Of a stretch of DNA of 49,357 nucleotides, positions 34,194 to 43,600 are shown in pieces. Origin of the DNA: JADHUC01 sp964617665 (GTDB lineage Bacteria > Planctomycetota > Planctomycetia > Pirellulales > Pirellulaceae). The stretch's first letter is position 1, and each line of letters begins with the position of its first letter. The stretch covers positions 1 to 49,357 of the forward strand of contig CAZUAH010000033.1 of NCBI GenBank assembly GCA_964617665.1, given 5' to 3'. A program made the position numbers and the translations under genes. The notes beneath the pieces are model-generated. The model ran no database searches, had not been told where the DNA came from, and worked only from the letters and a program-made list of their open reading frames with translations.

Positions 34194-37100
34194 CTACGTT
34201 CTGGCCTTGGGCGGGGCAGGCGGTGCTTCTTCGCCGCGGAACGTCAACGTGGAAGCGCCAGCCATGATCTCGCTCAGATCGCCAAAGATGTACGTAGGCA
34301 GTCCGTCCCGGATGAAGCTGCCCGAAGACATCATCCCGTCAAACGATTGCTGCATCTCTTGATTCAGCTCGGACTGCGCGTTTTCTGTCCTCACCATGCC
34401 ATAGGAACGCATCGAGACTCGGCGTTCATAGGACCAGAGGTCTTTACCCGCGGCATCCTTGATGGCCATCTGGCACGATATCTGCTGCTGGGCGAACGTT
34501 GACTCCGGCCGGCCACGAGCACGGCCGAACGGCGAGCGCGATTTCGTTACGCCAATCTGAGTCCCAGTTGTGCCTTGTCGGGTTGTCACCACAAACTGCA
34601 GTTTCGCCCCGGGATCGACTTTGATGCCTTGCGCTTTCAGGGCATCGGTCACGGCCTGCTCGGCCTTCTGACGCAAATCGCCGCCCAGTTGGATGTTCAA
34701 CCGAACGCTCATACCCGGGCCCAAAACCAATTGCTTCTCGAGCGTCTTGAATTCCGTCTTCTGGCGGGCACCGATACTTGGCGTCTCGACGGCGATCAGG
34801 AATTTCGGACCGCTGATAGACCGGTCTCGCGCCGTGCAGAACCACGTGCGGTGATCGGGGCCGCGCGCGGCACAAATGTTGCCATGCTGCAAGTGATAAC
34901 GCCAGACGACGGCCCGGTTCTCCAGGTCGATCAGGTACTGGTTGTCCAGCATCAAATGACGACCCCCCCGCCATTCCAGCGAACTGCCTCCAGAATGGTA
35001 GATAGAACGCAACACGTCCGGCGGCAACGGGAATTCCGAGTGCAGCTTTCCCGTTTGCGCATCCCAAGTGGCCAAGGCCCTGTCGTTGCCGCTAACGATC
35101 ACGGCTGCCAACTGGCTGCCGTCAGGCCGAAACGCCGCACGATGCACGCTGACGCCCGTGTGCGGAGTCTCCAGATCACCGCGACACTCGCCAGTGGCCG
35201 TTTCAAAAATGCGGAGTTCCTGATTGTGCGCGCCCACCATGTATTTGCGCAGAGGACTAAAGGCGATGGGAGTACCGAAATCCTGGAAGCTGTACACCGC
35301 CGTACAATCAGGCAATTCCCACACCGTCAGTTTGCCCTTGGCGTTCACGGTCAGCACGTGAGTGTCGTCCAACATCACGGACCGTTTCGAGGTCTTAGGA
35401 TCGCTGGATCGGTTCGATCCGGACTGTTCTTCTCCTTCGTAAGGACGCCAACCAACGACATGCTCAAGAGGGCTGAAACCGATAACGTCCAAACGGTCGT
35501 ACCCGCCGTTGTTCTGACGGAAACCCACGAGTACGAAGTCTCCGGAAGGGCTGACATCCAGCATGTCGTAAACCATGGGCAGCGGTATTTCCTTGCTCTT
35601 CCTCCCGGACTTCACGTCGTAGCGTTCAACGAACGTGATCTGCTGGCTCGACTTGCTCGAGCCCGTGCTGCGCCGGGCCGTCTTCTGCACGGCCACCTTG
35701 CCCGACTCCGGCGCGGCGAACAGGGCCGCCTTCAGCGTTTCGTCTTGCGTGGCGATCATCAGGTCCCGGTCGACCTCCGGGGCAGTGCCTGCCGAAGTAG
35801 GCGTAGCGGCCCAGTCCGTGAAGCCGTTTGGCAGACTCATCGTACGGGCCGACAGCACGTTCCCCTGTATCAGCTTCGGCAAGACGGAATCGACTGCCTT
35901 GCCACCGCCGCGAATGGACTCCATCGCATTCTCTAGGTCCTTCTCGGGAAGATCGACGTACGCGAGCCCGTTGCCTCCGCGACCTCGTGAGACCGTTAGC
36001 ATCCGGTCCAGACCCAGCATCCGTCGAGGGTTGGATCGGTCTTCGGGGAACGTCCAGATTTCCATTCCCGTTTCCCTGTCCAGCAGCACGCTGCCTCGGT
36101 ACAGCAATGCGCTCCTGTCCGGCAGCCACTGCAAAGACTCGCCCGAGTGGCCGAACCGGCTGCCACCGTCGTACTCGTGACTCAGCGCGATGTCACCCGA
36201 TATGAAGTCCCAGCACACCAGATGAAGATCGGAGCCGTGGCTGAACGACAGCAGGGCAGCCAATTCGGAACCGTCCTGCGAGTACGCCATTGCCGAGCAC
36301 CTGCGGGGCGTGCCGGGCACCGGTGCGTGGCCCGCGCAACCGCCGCTTTCCAATTCGTATACCGCTAGACGATCGCCCTCGATCATCGACAGGAACCGGC
36401 CTCCTGGCGTGAGGGCGTACGTGTCGCGGACGGGCCGGTGGTCGCGATCGTGAAGGATCGTAAACTCCTGGGTCTTCTCGCTGGTGCGTACGTCCCATAG
36501 GGTGACCGTCGAGTCGTCAACCTGCGAATTGACGCTCAGCAGTTGGTGAGGGGCTGCGAAGCTCATGAAGTGACCACCAACACTCAATTCGCGCACGAAT
36601 TCGCCTGTCACGAAGGACCACACGCCGTATACGTATCTTCCCGAGGCGCTCAGACGGCCCATAACGTAACGCCCGTCGGGGCTGAACATGAGAGAACTGG
36701 TGTGTTCTTCGGGATATACAGGCTCGCCGATTTCCTTACCGCTGCGCAGATCAAACACACGCCAGAAGTCACGGCGCTGCTGGTCTCTTCCTGTCACCAT
36801 CACAAAGTTGCTTGGGCGATCGGGGAAGACGACCTTGCTGAGCGACGGCATCGGGATCGTCAGCTTTCCGCTCTTGTATTTGATCTCCTGCTCCGGTGCG
36901 TCGGGCGTCGCTTCCCATGGTATCCAGTCAGCACCGCCGCGGTTCTCTTCGTCCGAATCGCCCGAACCCGATGGTCCGAAGTCGGACGGCCGCGGTAGGT
37001 TTCCTTCGCGAGCAGCCCGCGCCAGATCGGCCAGGTTGGGAACGTTCGGCATCATATCGTTGTGGTTGCCGAAAGACGAAGGGGCAGTCGGCGAACGTGT

Positions 37101-37766
37101 GTTGTCCGTACCGCCGTCCGTGCTGGGGACCGTCGGCGTGGTGGACGTTGGGCTGGAGGGTGCCGGGGCTGGCTTGAATGGATTGCTCGAGTCCGGTGGC
37201 CGGGTAGTGCCGCCAGAACTGGGCGGCGTTATCGGCACGGGGGGGCGATAGGTCGGCGAGGAAGTCTGCTCTCGTGCGCTCGACCGGTAGGGCGTCGAGG
37301 GCACGGTACTGGTGCCGGAAGTGTCTGACGACTGGCTCGCGACCGCAGGCAGTTCGCCCGGCGATTCGGGTTCGTCAGACCCGCCGAACAGCGCCGATAA
37401 AACGATCAAGCACATGATGCCGACGACTATCAAACCACCGCCGCCGACTGCAATGACCCATACGATCTTCGGCACGCCGCCTGACGTTTGGCTTGGCTGG
37501 GCAGCATATGCGCCAGCCGGCGTTTGTGCAGGTCCTGACGCCGGCATACCGGCAGCCTGCGCCGGGTAGCCTGCTCCCATGCCTTGCTCGTAGGGGACCA
37601 ACGCGGGCGAGGTGTCCGTGATGGGCTCCAAGGTGTTCATCGGCTGAAGGCCACCGGGGACCGTGACAATCGTCCCACAAGTTTCGCAGCGAGCCTGAAC
37701 TCCTGTCATGTTCTCAGGCACGGTGAACTCGCGACCACATGAGACGCAGTTGAATTGGATACTCAT
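34194..37766 (-). CDS. Large zinc-ribbon membrane protein with WD-type propellers
   Basis: 1190 residues from the ATG at 37766; the frame extends 21 codons further, but the zinc ribbon begins at this Met as in its relatives. Cys7, Cys10, Cys27 and Cys30 form the ribbon (CVSCG...CETCG). A Pro/Ala/Gln linker, one span at about 99-128 (IVWVIAVGGGGLIVVGIMCL), and a long Ser/Thr/Pro spacer lead to two blocks of propeller repeats (SLMFSPDGRYVMGRLSASGR, MAYSQDGSELAALLSFSHGS, AAFRPDGSQLAAVIVSGNDR). A C-terminal domain (MSVRLNIQLGGDLRQKAEQA, KDLWSYERRVSMR) is shared with the 28675-30753 protein. Topology suggests a cytoplasmic ribbon and an outside propeller. The stop converges on the palindromic array. 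Function is unknown. Confidence 0.75.
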   Translation of the reverse strand: MSIQFNCVSCGREFTVPENMTGVQARCETCGTIVTVPGGLQPMNTLEPITDTSPALVPYEQGMGAGYPAQAAGMPASGPAQTPAGAYAAQPSQTSGGVPKIVWVIAVGGGGLIVVGIMCLIVLSALFGGSDEPESPGELPAVASQSSDTSGTSTVPSTPYRSSAREQTSSPTYRPPVPITPPSSGGTTRPPDSSNPFKPAPAPSSPTSTTPTVPSTDGGTDNTRSPTAPSSFGNHNDMMPNVPNLADLARAAREGNLPRPSDFGPSGSGDSDEENRGGADWIPWEATPDAPEQEIKYKSGKLTIPMPSLSKVVFPDRPSNFVMVTGRDQQRRDFWRVFDLRSGKEIGEPVYPEEHTSSLMFSPDGRYVMGRLSASGRYVYGVWSFVTGEFVRELSVGGHFMSFAAPHQLLSVNSQVDDSTVTLWDVRTSEKTQEFTILHDRDHRPVRDTYALTPGGRFLSMIEGDRLAVYELESGGCAGHAPVPGTPRRCSAMAYSQDGSELAALLSFSHGSDLHLVCWDFISGDIALSHEYDGGSRFGHSGESLQWLPDRSALLYRGSVLLDRETGMEIWTFPEDRSNPRRMLGLDRMLTVSRGRGGNGLAYVDLPEKDLENAMESIRGGGKAVDSVLPKLIQGNVLSARTMSLPNGFTDWAATPTSAGTAPEVDRDLMIATQDETLKAALFAAPESGKVAVQKTARRSTGSSKSSQQITFVERYDVKSGRKSKEIPLPMVYDMLDVSPSGDFVLVGFRQNNGGYDRLDVIGFSPLEHVVGWRPYEGEEQSGSNRSSDPKTSKRSVMLDDTHVLTVNAKGKLTVWELPDCTAVYSFQDFGTPIAFSPLRKYMVGAHNQELRIFETATGECRGDLETPHTGVSVHRAAFRPDGSQLAAVIVSGNDRALATWDAQTGKLHSEFPLPPDVLRSIYHSGGSSLEWRGGRHLMLDNQYLIDLENRAVVWRYHLQHGNICAARGPDHRTWFCTARDRSISGPKFLIAVETPSIGARQKTEFKTLEKQLVLGPGMSVRLNIQLGGDLRQKAEQAVTDALKAQGIKVDPGAKLQFVVTTRQGTTGTQIGVTKSRSPFGRARGRPESTFAQQQISCQMAIKDAAGKDLWSYERRVSMRSYGMVRTENAQSELNQEMQQSFDGMMSSGSFIRDGLPTYIFGDLSEIMAGASTLTFRGEEAPPAPPKART

Positions 37767-37888
37767 CGCGATTTGCTCGTTGACTTCAGTGCGGAAAAGG
37801 ACAATGCAGCACCCCTCGATTAGTCGCACTGCATCTTACCCACGCGGACCTGTACAAGCAAGAGACTCTGGGCAATCAGATGGTCCGG

Positions 37889-39028
37889 CTATGCGGACTT
37901 GGCAATGGAGCGAATGGCCCCGACGGCTGCCTCGATGTCGTCTGGCGTGTTCTTCCACCCGGGAGAGAGCCGGGCGGTGCCTAGGGGAAAGGTTCCCAGA
38001 TGGCCGTGGGCGGCTGGAGCACACTGAAGTCCCGGCCGGCTGAGGATTCCGTGCTGTTCCTCCAGCCGGACCGCGATCTCGTCCGGTCGAAGCCGATCGA
38101 TCGTGAGCGATGCGCACAATGCTGTTCCATCCGGCGGCGATTGGACGCGGACGCCTGGTATGTCGCCGATCCCTTCGAGCAACATTTGGGTCAATTGCTG
38201 CTTGTGCTCTCCGAGTAGACCTCTTTGGGGCAAACCCTGCAGGGCACCCCATGTGCCTGCGATCCCGTGCAGGTTTAACGTCCCTGCCTCGTAGCGGTCG
38301 GGCCGGAACTCAGGATGCTCCTGTGATTCGGATTGGCTTCCCGTGCCCCCTTCCTGTAGCGGTCGAACTTCATAGCGCGGCGACAAATAGCAGACGCCAA
38401 CACCTGTCGGGCCCAGCAACCCTTTGTGAACGGAACAAGCGAGAAAGTCGATTTCGTCGTGCACCACATCGATGGGAAGCACGCCTGCCGTTTGCGCTGC
38501 ATCGACCAACAGTGGCGTCTCGGGAAATGCGGCGCGCAACTCCCCGATATCCTGAACCACACCGTTGACATTTGATGCATGACAAACAGCCACCAAGTCA
38601 AAGTGCCGTGCTTTGGTAATCTTCTGCGCTGCATCGATGTCAATCCGTCCGAACGGATCGGCAGGCAGCGTTTCCACCTTGACGCCGCATTCGTCTGACA
38701 ACCGCATCAAGGGCCGCATCACCGAGTTGTGTTCCATGGGCGAGACAGCGACGGCGTCACCCGGCCCAAGCAAACCCTTTATGACAAGATTCAAACCTTC
38801 AGTGCATCCACGCACGAAGATCACGTCTTCTGATCGGGCGACTCCGAACAGCCTGGTCAATTCTTCCCGGGTCTCGAAAACGATGCGTGCCGATTCGACC
38901 GAAGGTTGATGGCCACTGCGACCGGCGTTGGCCGTCAAGTCGGCCAGCGCTCTCGTCATTTGCTCGGCGACCTCGGGCGGCTTGGGCCAACTTGTGGCTG
39001 CGTGATCCAGGTAGATTGCTTCTGTCAT
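37889..39028 (-). CDS. Cysteine desulfurase-like class V aminotransferase of a selenium/sulfur cluster
   Basis: 379 residues, close to the usual length. The entry YLDHAATSWPKPPEV, the PLP lysine in SVHKGLLGPTGVG (Lys202), the cofactor Asp176 in LLVDAAQTAG, and a loop cysteine at Cys336 (GLQCAPAAHGHLG) are all present, matching the TIGR01977-type branch of desulfurases/selenocysteine lyases. It removes S (or Se) from cysteine (or selenocysteine) and passes it to a carrier through the loop cysteine. It is the last gene of a four-gene run with YedE, TusA and DUF3343, starting 10 bp after DUF3343 ends. The neighbours favour a selenium or sulfur delivery role over Fe-S assembly, for which no Isc/Suf genes are seen. 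Confidence 0.85.
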   Translation of the reverse strand: MTEAIYLDHAATSWPKPPEVAEQMTRALADLTANAGRSGHQPSVESARIVFETREELTRLFGVARSEDVIFVRGCTEGLNLVIKGLLGPGDAVAVSPMEHNSVMRPLMRLSDECGVKVETLPADPFGRIDIDAAQKITKARHFDLVAVCHASNVNGVVQDIGELRAAFPETPLLVDAAQTAGVLPIDVVHDEIDFLACSVHKGLLGPTGVGVCYLSPRYEVRPLQEGGTGSQSESQEHPEFRPDRYEAGTLNLHGIAGTWGALQGLPQRGLLGEHKQQLTQMLLEGIGDIPGVRVQSPPDGTALCASLTIDRLRPDEIAVRLEEQHGILSRPGLQCAPAAHGHLGTFPLGTARLSPGWKNTPDDIEAAVGAIRSIAKSA

Positions 39029-39038
39029 CGTGTCTTGA

Positions 39039-39266
39039 TCAGTCGACTAGGTGGTGCATGCCTTCGGTTTCGAGATCCAGTTCGGCAATTGCCGTTTCGA
39101 CCTCGGCCCGGGATTCCCACGGGAATCGCAATGCGGTGCCACAGTCGCTGGACAGGTGCCGCGGCGTGGGGATCGGCTTGCTCGATACGCCTTGTGCCTT
39201 GAGGGCCTTTTCCAGTTTGAATACGGAATGTACCGCGTAGAACAGCACGACGCCTTGGTCGTCCAT
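39039..39266 (-). CDS. DUF3343 putative Se/S carrier-like protein
   Basis: 75 residues. The compact fold (VVLFYAVHSVFKLEKALKAQ, then IPTPRHLSSDCGTALRF) matches DUF3343, found beside YedE/YedF and desulfurases. Cys42 in the SSDCG motif is the likely carrier residue. Its start lies 1 bp after the TusA stop and has AAAGG upstream; the desulfurase follows after 10 bp. That coupling implies joint translation. The carrier role is inferred from family neighbourhood. Confidence 0.8.
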   Translation of the reverse strand: MDDQGVVLFYAVHSVFKLEKALKAQGVSSKPIPTPRHLSSDCGTALRFPWESRAEVETAIAELDLETEGMHHLVD

Positions 39267-39267
39267 G

Positions 39268-39489
39268 CTAGCCTTTCTTGATATTCAACACAAAACCGCC
39301 TTCGTCCGACTCGGTCGCTTCGACCGCGCAGGAAAGCGTTTCGGCCATGCGTGTAATGTTCTCGCGACTGGTGACCGTATCGACCATCACTTCAATCGTC
39401 CCGCTGTCGATACTCTCGATAGCCTCCTTGGTCAGTAAGACCGGCTCGGGGCACGACAGCCCGCGGGCATCAACTGTTTTATCGGCCAT
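39268..39489 (-). CDS. TusA/YedF-like sulfur (selenium) carrier protein
   Basis: 73 residues; AGGGAA lies 6 bases before the ATG at 39489. The family motif is GLSCPEPVLLTKEAI, with Cys13-Pro14-x-Pro16. VMVDTVTSRENITRMAETLS is the usual second part. TusA proteins carry a persulfide on the Cys. YedF proteins in selenium-using bacteria carry the same domain plus a C-terminal DsrE-like part; here that part is absent. The gene is 48 bp after YedE and 1 bp before DUF3343, so it is part of one transcript. Confidence 0.88.
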   Translation of the reverse strand: MADKTVDARGLSCPEPVLLTKEAIESIDSGTIEVMVDTVTSRENITRMAETLSCAVEATESDEGGFVLNIKKG

Positions 39490-39537
39490 GGAGTTCCCTT
39501 TCTCTGATATTCAATGCTTGTTCGCGGTAATGCTACA

Positions 39538-40650
39538 TCAGGTTCTTCCGCTCTTCGCCGTCAGGCCCAGGATCATGCAGAACACAATTCCCGTCACCAC
39601 GGCGATCTGGCCGTATGGCCCCGGGCCACCCACGACGATCGCACCATCTACCGTCTTGTCGGGCGCTGCCGCCAGAAACCAGTTATGTGCGATTCCGGCT
39701 CCGACAAACATCCCGCAGCAGAAGATCGCTGCGTCGCCGTCCCCTTCGCCGCTCAAGAAGAACTGTCGCCCCGGACATCCTCCCGCCAGCGCGAAGCACA
39801 GACCGGCCAGCACCATGCCCAGGAAATTCCATAGATGGTTGGCATGGGAAATCGGCATCGCCTCCCAGCCCATCTTCACAGCGCCCGTGCACAGATTGAC
39901 CACGAACACGACCACTACAAACGCCACGACGCCACTGAGCAAGTGGAAATCGCGGATGAGCATGGCGTCTCGTAGCGAACCCATGGTACAGAAGCGAGTG
40001 CGTTGGGCCAAAACGCCAATCGCAATACCGAAAGCCAAGCCGAGCCAAACAGGAGCATACGCCGAGCCGGGCCCTTTCTCCGAGAAGAAGATAGCTTGCC
40101 CCTCTTTGAACGATGTGCGGAACAACAGCAAGCCAAGCAACAAGGCCATGATCGCTGGCACGATCCAACCGGCGACTTTGGGCATAGGATAATTGCGCCC
40201 CAAAGTGTAGCCGCCTTTGAGGAACAAGCAGCCCGCGCCAACGCCCACGGCCAGCCCACCGATTCCCACGACGGAGTTCCAGTCCGCCGCGGCTAAACGC
40301 AACAGCGCTCGCCAGGGACATCCGAGAAAGACCAACGCCCCAACCACTGCGAAAATGCCAAGCGTGAAGCGGATAATCGGTGCCGATCCCGCGCGAGGCC
40401 GCCATTCTCGCGCCACCAGAGCGGCGATCATTGCGCCGAAAACGGCGCCCATGATCTCGGGGCGGAGATACTGTACGACCGATGCCCGATGCAGGCCGAT
40501 TGCTCCGGCCATGTCGCGCGGGAAACAGACCATGCACAAGCCCATGTTCTTCGGATTGCCGAAGTATTGCAGCAAGGCCGTCATCAATCCGATGGCTGCG
40601 CCGGCAGCTATCATCCCCCAACGTGATGCGAAGAAACGCTTGGTTCCCAC
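39538..40650 (-). CDS. yedE: YedE-type selenium/sulfur membrane transporter
   Basis: 370 residues. GTG start at 40650 with AGGAAGG 7 bases upstream. About nine to ten hydrophobic spans (for example MIAAGAAIGLMTALLQYFG, IVPAIMALLLGLLLF, VVAFVVVVFVVNLC). Conserved small-residue and Cys motifs include MGLCMVCFPRD, FLGCPWRALLR, TRFCTMGSLRD and ALAGGCPGRQFFLSGEGDGD. These match the YedE branch linked to selenium metabolism (TIGR04112-like) rather than ordinary YeeE/YedE thiosulfate transporters, in my judgement. It lies 21 bp after the PQQ gene and heads the Se/S cluster, so the two may be co-transcribed. Confidence 0.82.
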   Translation of the reverse strand: MGTKRFFASRWGMIAAGAAIGLMTALLQYFGNPKNMGLCMVCFPRDMAGAIGLHRASVVQYLRPEIMGAVFGAMIAALVAREWRPRAGSAPIIRFTLGIFAVVGALVFLGCPWRALLRLAAADWNSVVGIGGLAVGVGAGCLFLKGGYTLGRNYPMPKVAGWIVPAIMALLLGLLLFRTSFKEGQAIFFSEKGPGSAYAPVWLGLAFGIAIGVLAQRTRFCTMGSLRDAMLIRDFHLLSGVVAFVVVVFVVNLCTGAVKMGWEAMPISHANHLWNFLGMVLAGLCFALAGGCPGRQFFLSGEGDGDAAIFCCGMFVGAGIAHNWFLAAAPDKTVDGAIVVGGPGPYGQIAVVTGIVFCMILGLTAKSGRT

Positions 40651-40671
40651 GAGTTGCCTTCCTGTATGCTG

Positions 40672-43600
40672 CTATCGCCCAGTGAAACACGTCAACTTGC
40701 CGTCCTTGGTGGCCAGGTACAGTTTGCCCATCGCGGCGGCCATGCCATCGTGGACGGGTAGCGCGTCCAAATCGTACTCGGCAAGCTCCGCACCGTCAGT
40801 GGTCGAAATGGCTCGCAAACGGACGCCCTCTTTGCCTTCGAACGCGGCAAGCGAACGGTTGGTTTCGCCAAGCGGGCCGGCGGCGAACAGGACATCGCCG
40901 GCCATGACCAACGCGCGGGCCTCCAGGTCGGCCGGTTCCGACCAACGGTATGGTACCGCCGTTCTGCCCGTGATCGACGGTCCTCGCCGTCTCTTCTTTG
41001 CCTTAGGAGCGGCGACAGGTGGTTTCACCGGTTCGAACTCCTTTGGCGCGGAAAAGTAGCGATAGGCCTCGCCGATCTGCCACTGGCCGGAATTCCCGTG
41101 CGGCAAAAAGCTGCGGCCAAATCCGTAGATCAAGTCGTCGTCAAATACCAGTAGCCTGCCGGCAGGAACCTGATTACCCATGCGCCACCATCCGCCCCAG
41201 CCCGCATTGAAGTTCGTTCCCCAGATGAAATAGGTGCGATGCCACCATGTGTCATCCAGGAACCCCACGCTGCTGAACAGGTGCGGCGTGGGAACGGACT
41301 GTTCCTTGCCGTCGCGGCCAAACTTCAAATGCCGCATGAACACGGATTGGCCATCGCTGGACAGCACGTCCGGCAGCGCACCAGGCATTTCGGTGCCGCT
41401 GACTCGCACGGCCTCCTCGACCTGCTCGCCTGTCGTCGGGTCATAGCTGCTCACAAGTGTCTCGGATAACAGCTTGCCTGTCTTTGCCTCCAGCCGGCAG
41501 AGTCTTATGCCGCCGTCAAGGAACGACGAACGTCCCGCGGCACAATAGACGACTCCATCCAGCACCAATACGCTACCGGAGATGGGCCACGCGGATTCAA
41601 GCCGATCGTACGAAACGACACGACGCACGCCCGGCGCGGCTCGAAATCGCCAAGCCAGTTGGCCGTCGGCAACTCGCAGGCAATAGACCCAGCCATCGGC
41701 ACAACCGAACAAGGCCATGCCCTGGTAGATGGTTGGCGGACTATCCACACGACCGCCAGCAACAAACGACCAGAGCCGCTGCCCACTCTCCGCATCAAGG
41801 GCGTGCACCGTGTGCGCATCCACTTGAGCAACGAACGCTTTGCCTTCGGCAATCACGACCCCGCTGAGCTTGCCGCCCAATTCGGCCTGCCAAGAGCGGC
41901 GAAGCTTAGTCGAGACAGATGCCCGCGTAGCACCGCTGCGCGCCGCGTCGTGTCGATACGTTGGCCAATCGGAGGAGCCGAGAGCTGAGGGTCGAGAGTC
42001 GAGAGCCTCACCGAACGCGGAGCCGCGTACCAGCCGATCTCCTGCTCTGGACTCTTGACTCTTGACTCTGGACCCACCGGCCGAAGCCAACGCGTTGAAA
42101 CCGTTCAACTTGGCCTTGATAAAGCATCCGCACGTGTGGGGCGGCACGTACAGCAGCCCATTGCAGGGGACAACACCAAACTGGCACGTTCCGCGAACCC
42201 AGTGATGTGCTTCAGCATCGCCTGTCTTCAAATCCACGAATTCCACTCCGGAACGGCCCAGCACCAAGTACTTACATGTGGCTTTGTTGCGGTAGCATCG
42301 GTGGTGTCCCATGCCGACGTTGAAAAAGTCCTGGTCGGCAGGACGTTCGCGTTTGACCTTTCCGGTCGCCGGATCGAGCGCTTGCGTGATGCCCGGCTCA
42401 CTTGCCTTGATCAACTCGCCCGTCCACAAGAGGTCATCGGTGACGAACACGTCGGGCGGTGCGTTGTACGTTTGGCGACATGAGCCGGACCACAATGTTT
42501 CGCCGGTCTTGGCCGAGAATGCTGCCACTTGGCCATCTTTTCCACCACCGGCCATGGTGACGTCCCACGCGATGGCTTGCCCACTTTCAGAGTCGCGGTT
42601 TCTATCGGCCGGTCCCTGATCGGCGCAGATCACGATATCGTCCTGCACGACTAATGTAGGCGAAGCCCATGCGCGGCGTTGGAGGCTTGCCGGGCGTGCG
42701 GTCCGCCATTGCAGTTCGCCGTTGGCGGCGTCCAGCGCGATGACATGCTCGGTGTCTTGATAGAAAACGCGGTCGTCACTGACAGCCAGCGTCAGAGCGA
42801 AGATCTCCGGCAATTGCGAGTCAGGAGTTTGCCACAGAATCGAACCACTGTCGGCGTTCACGGCCATCACTCGCCGTTTGACCGCGGGCAGAGCCTCGCC
42901 GCGACGCACAGCCGCGTCGACCGCCTCCTGATCCTGCGTGTCGCCGACCACCAGATAGAGAACGCCGTTGTCGTAGACGATCTCCTCGGTTCCTTTGGTT
43001 TCCTCATAGGTCCGGAGGACTTTTCCAGTGGCAGCGTCCAAAGCCGTTAACGGCGTACCGTATCCGAGCGTCGCGTAAACGACGTCCCCGATTGCCACGA
43101 GCCGGCGATGCAGTCCGGGCGGTCCTGATCGGAACGGACGCAAACGATACTCCCATTTGGGAATCGATTTCTTCCAAAGCAGTACGCCGCTAAACGCATC
43201 GCGAGCGGTAAGCCGCCATTTGGAGGGCAACGCAACCGAGGCGATCGGTCCTTCGTCGGCGATGTAGAACATGCGGCCTCCGGCAGAGACGGCCACGCTG
43301 AGGGAGCCCAGGTTTTCGTGACCGCGGGCCGACCGTGGGCCAGCGACCCATTGCATACGGCGAGGCGGCCCGACCACTTCGTCATTCGAAACTGCGTTGT
43401 TCGACGCGTCATATAGGAAATGAGTCCATTCGTCGATTTCGTCGGGCCTGGGTTTGACGGTCTTCGTCCACTTGTCCTCGTCGCACACGTAGGCCACGCC
43501 GCCCGGTGCCAACACTCGCGTGACTTCGTCATGGGAAACCGAACCTAGATCCTCCGAAACCACTAGATTGACGAGGTTGTCGGCATAGGGGAGCCGGCTC

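Noticed and set aside
34575..35936. A 453-codon plus-strand ORF
   Set aside because: Antisense to the large zinc-ribbon propeller gene. It has no domain signal, and the minus-strand frame has clear repeats.
37889..40650. Selenocysteine (in-frame TGA) in the Se/S cluster
   Set aside because: All four frames have Cys at the expected reactive positions and normal stops. I saw no TGA within a conserved motif.
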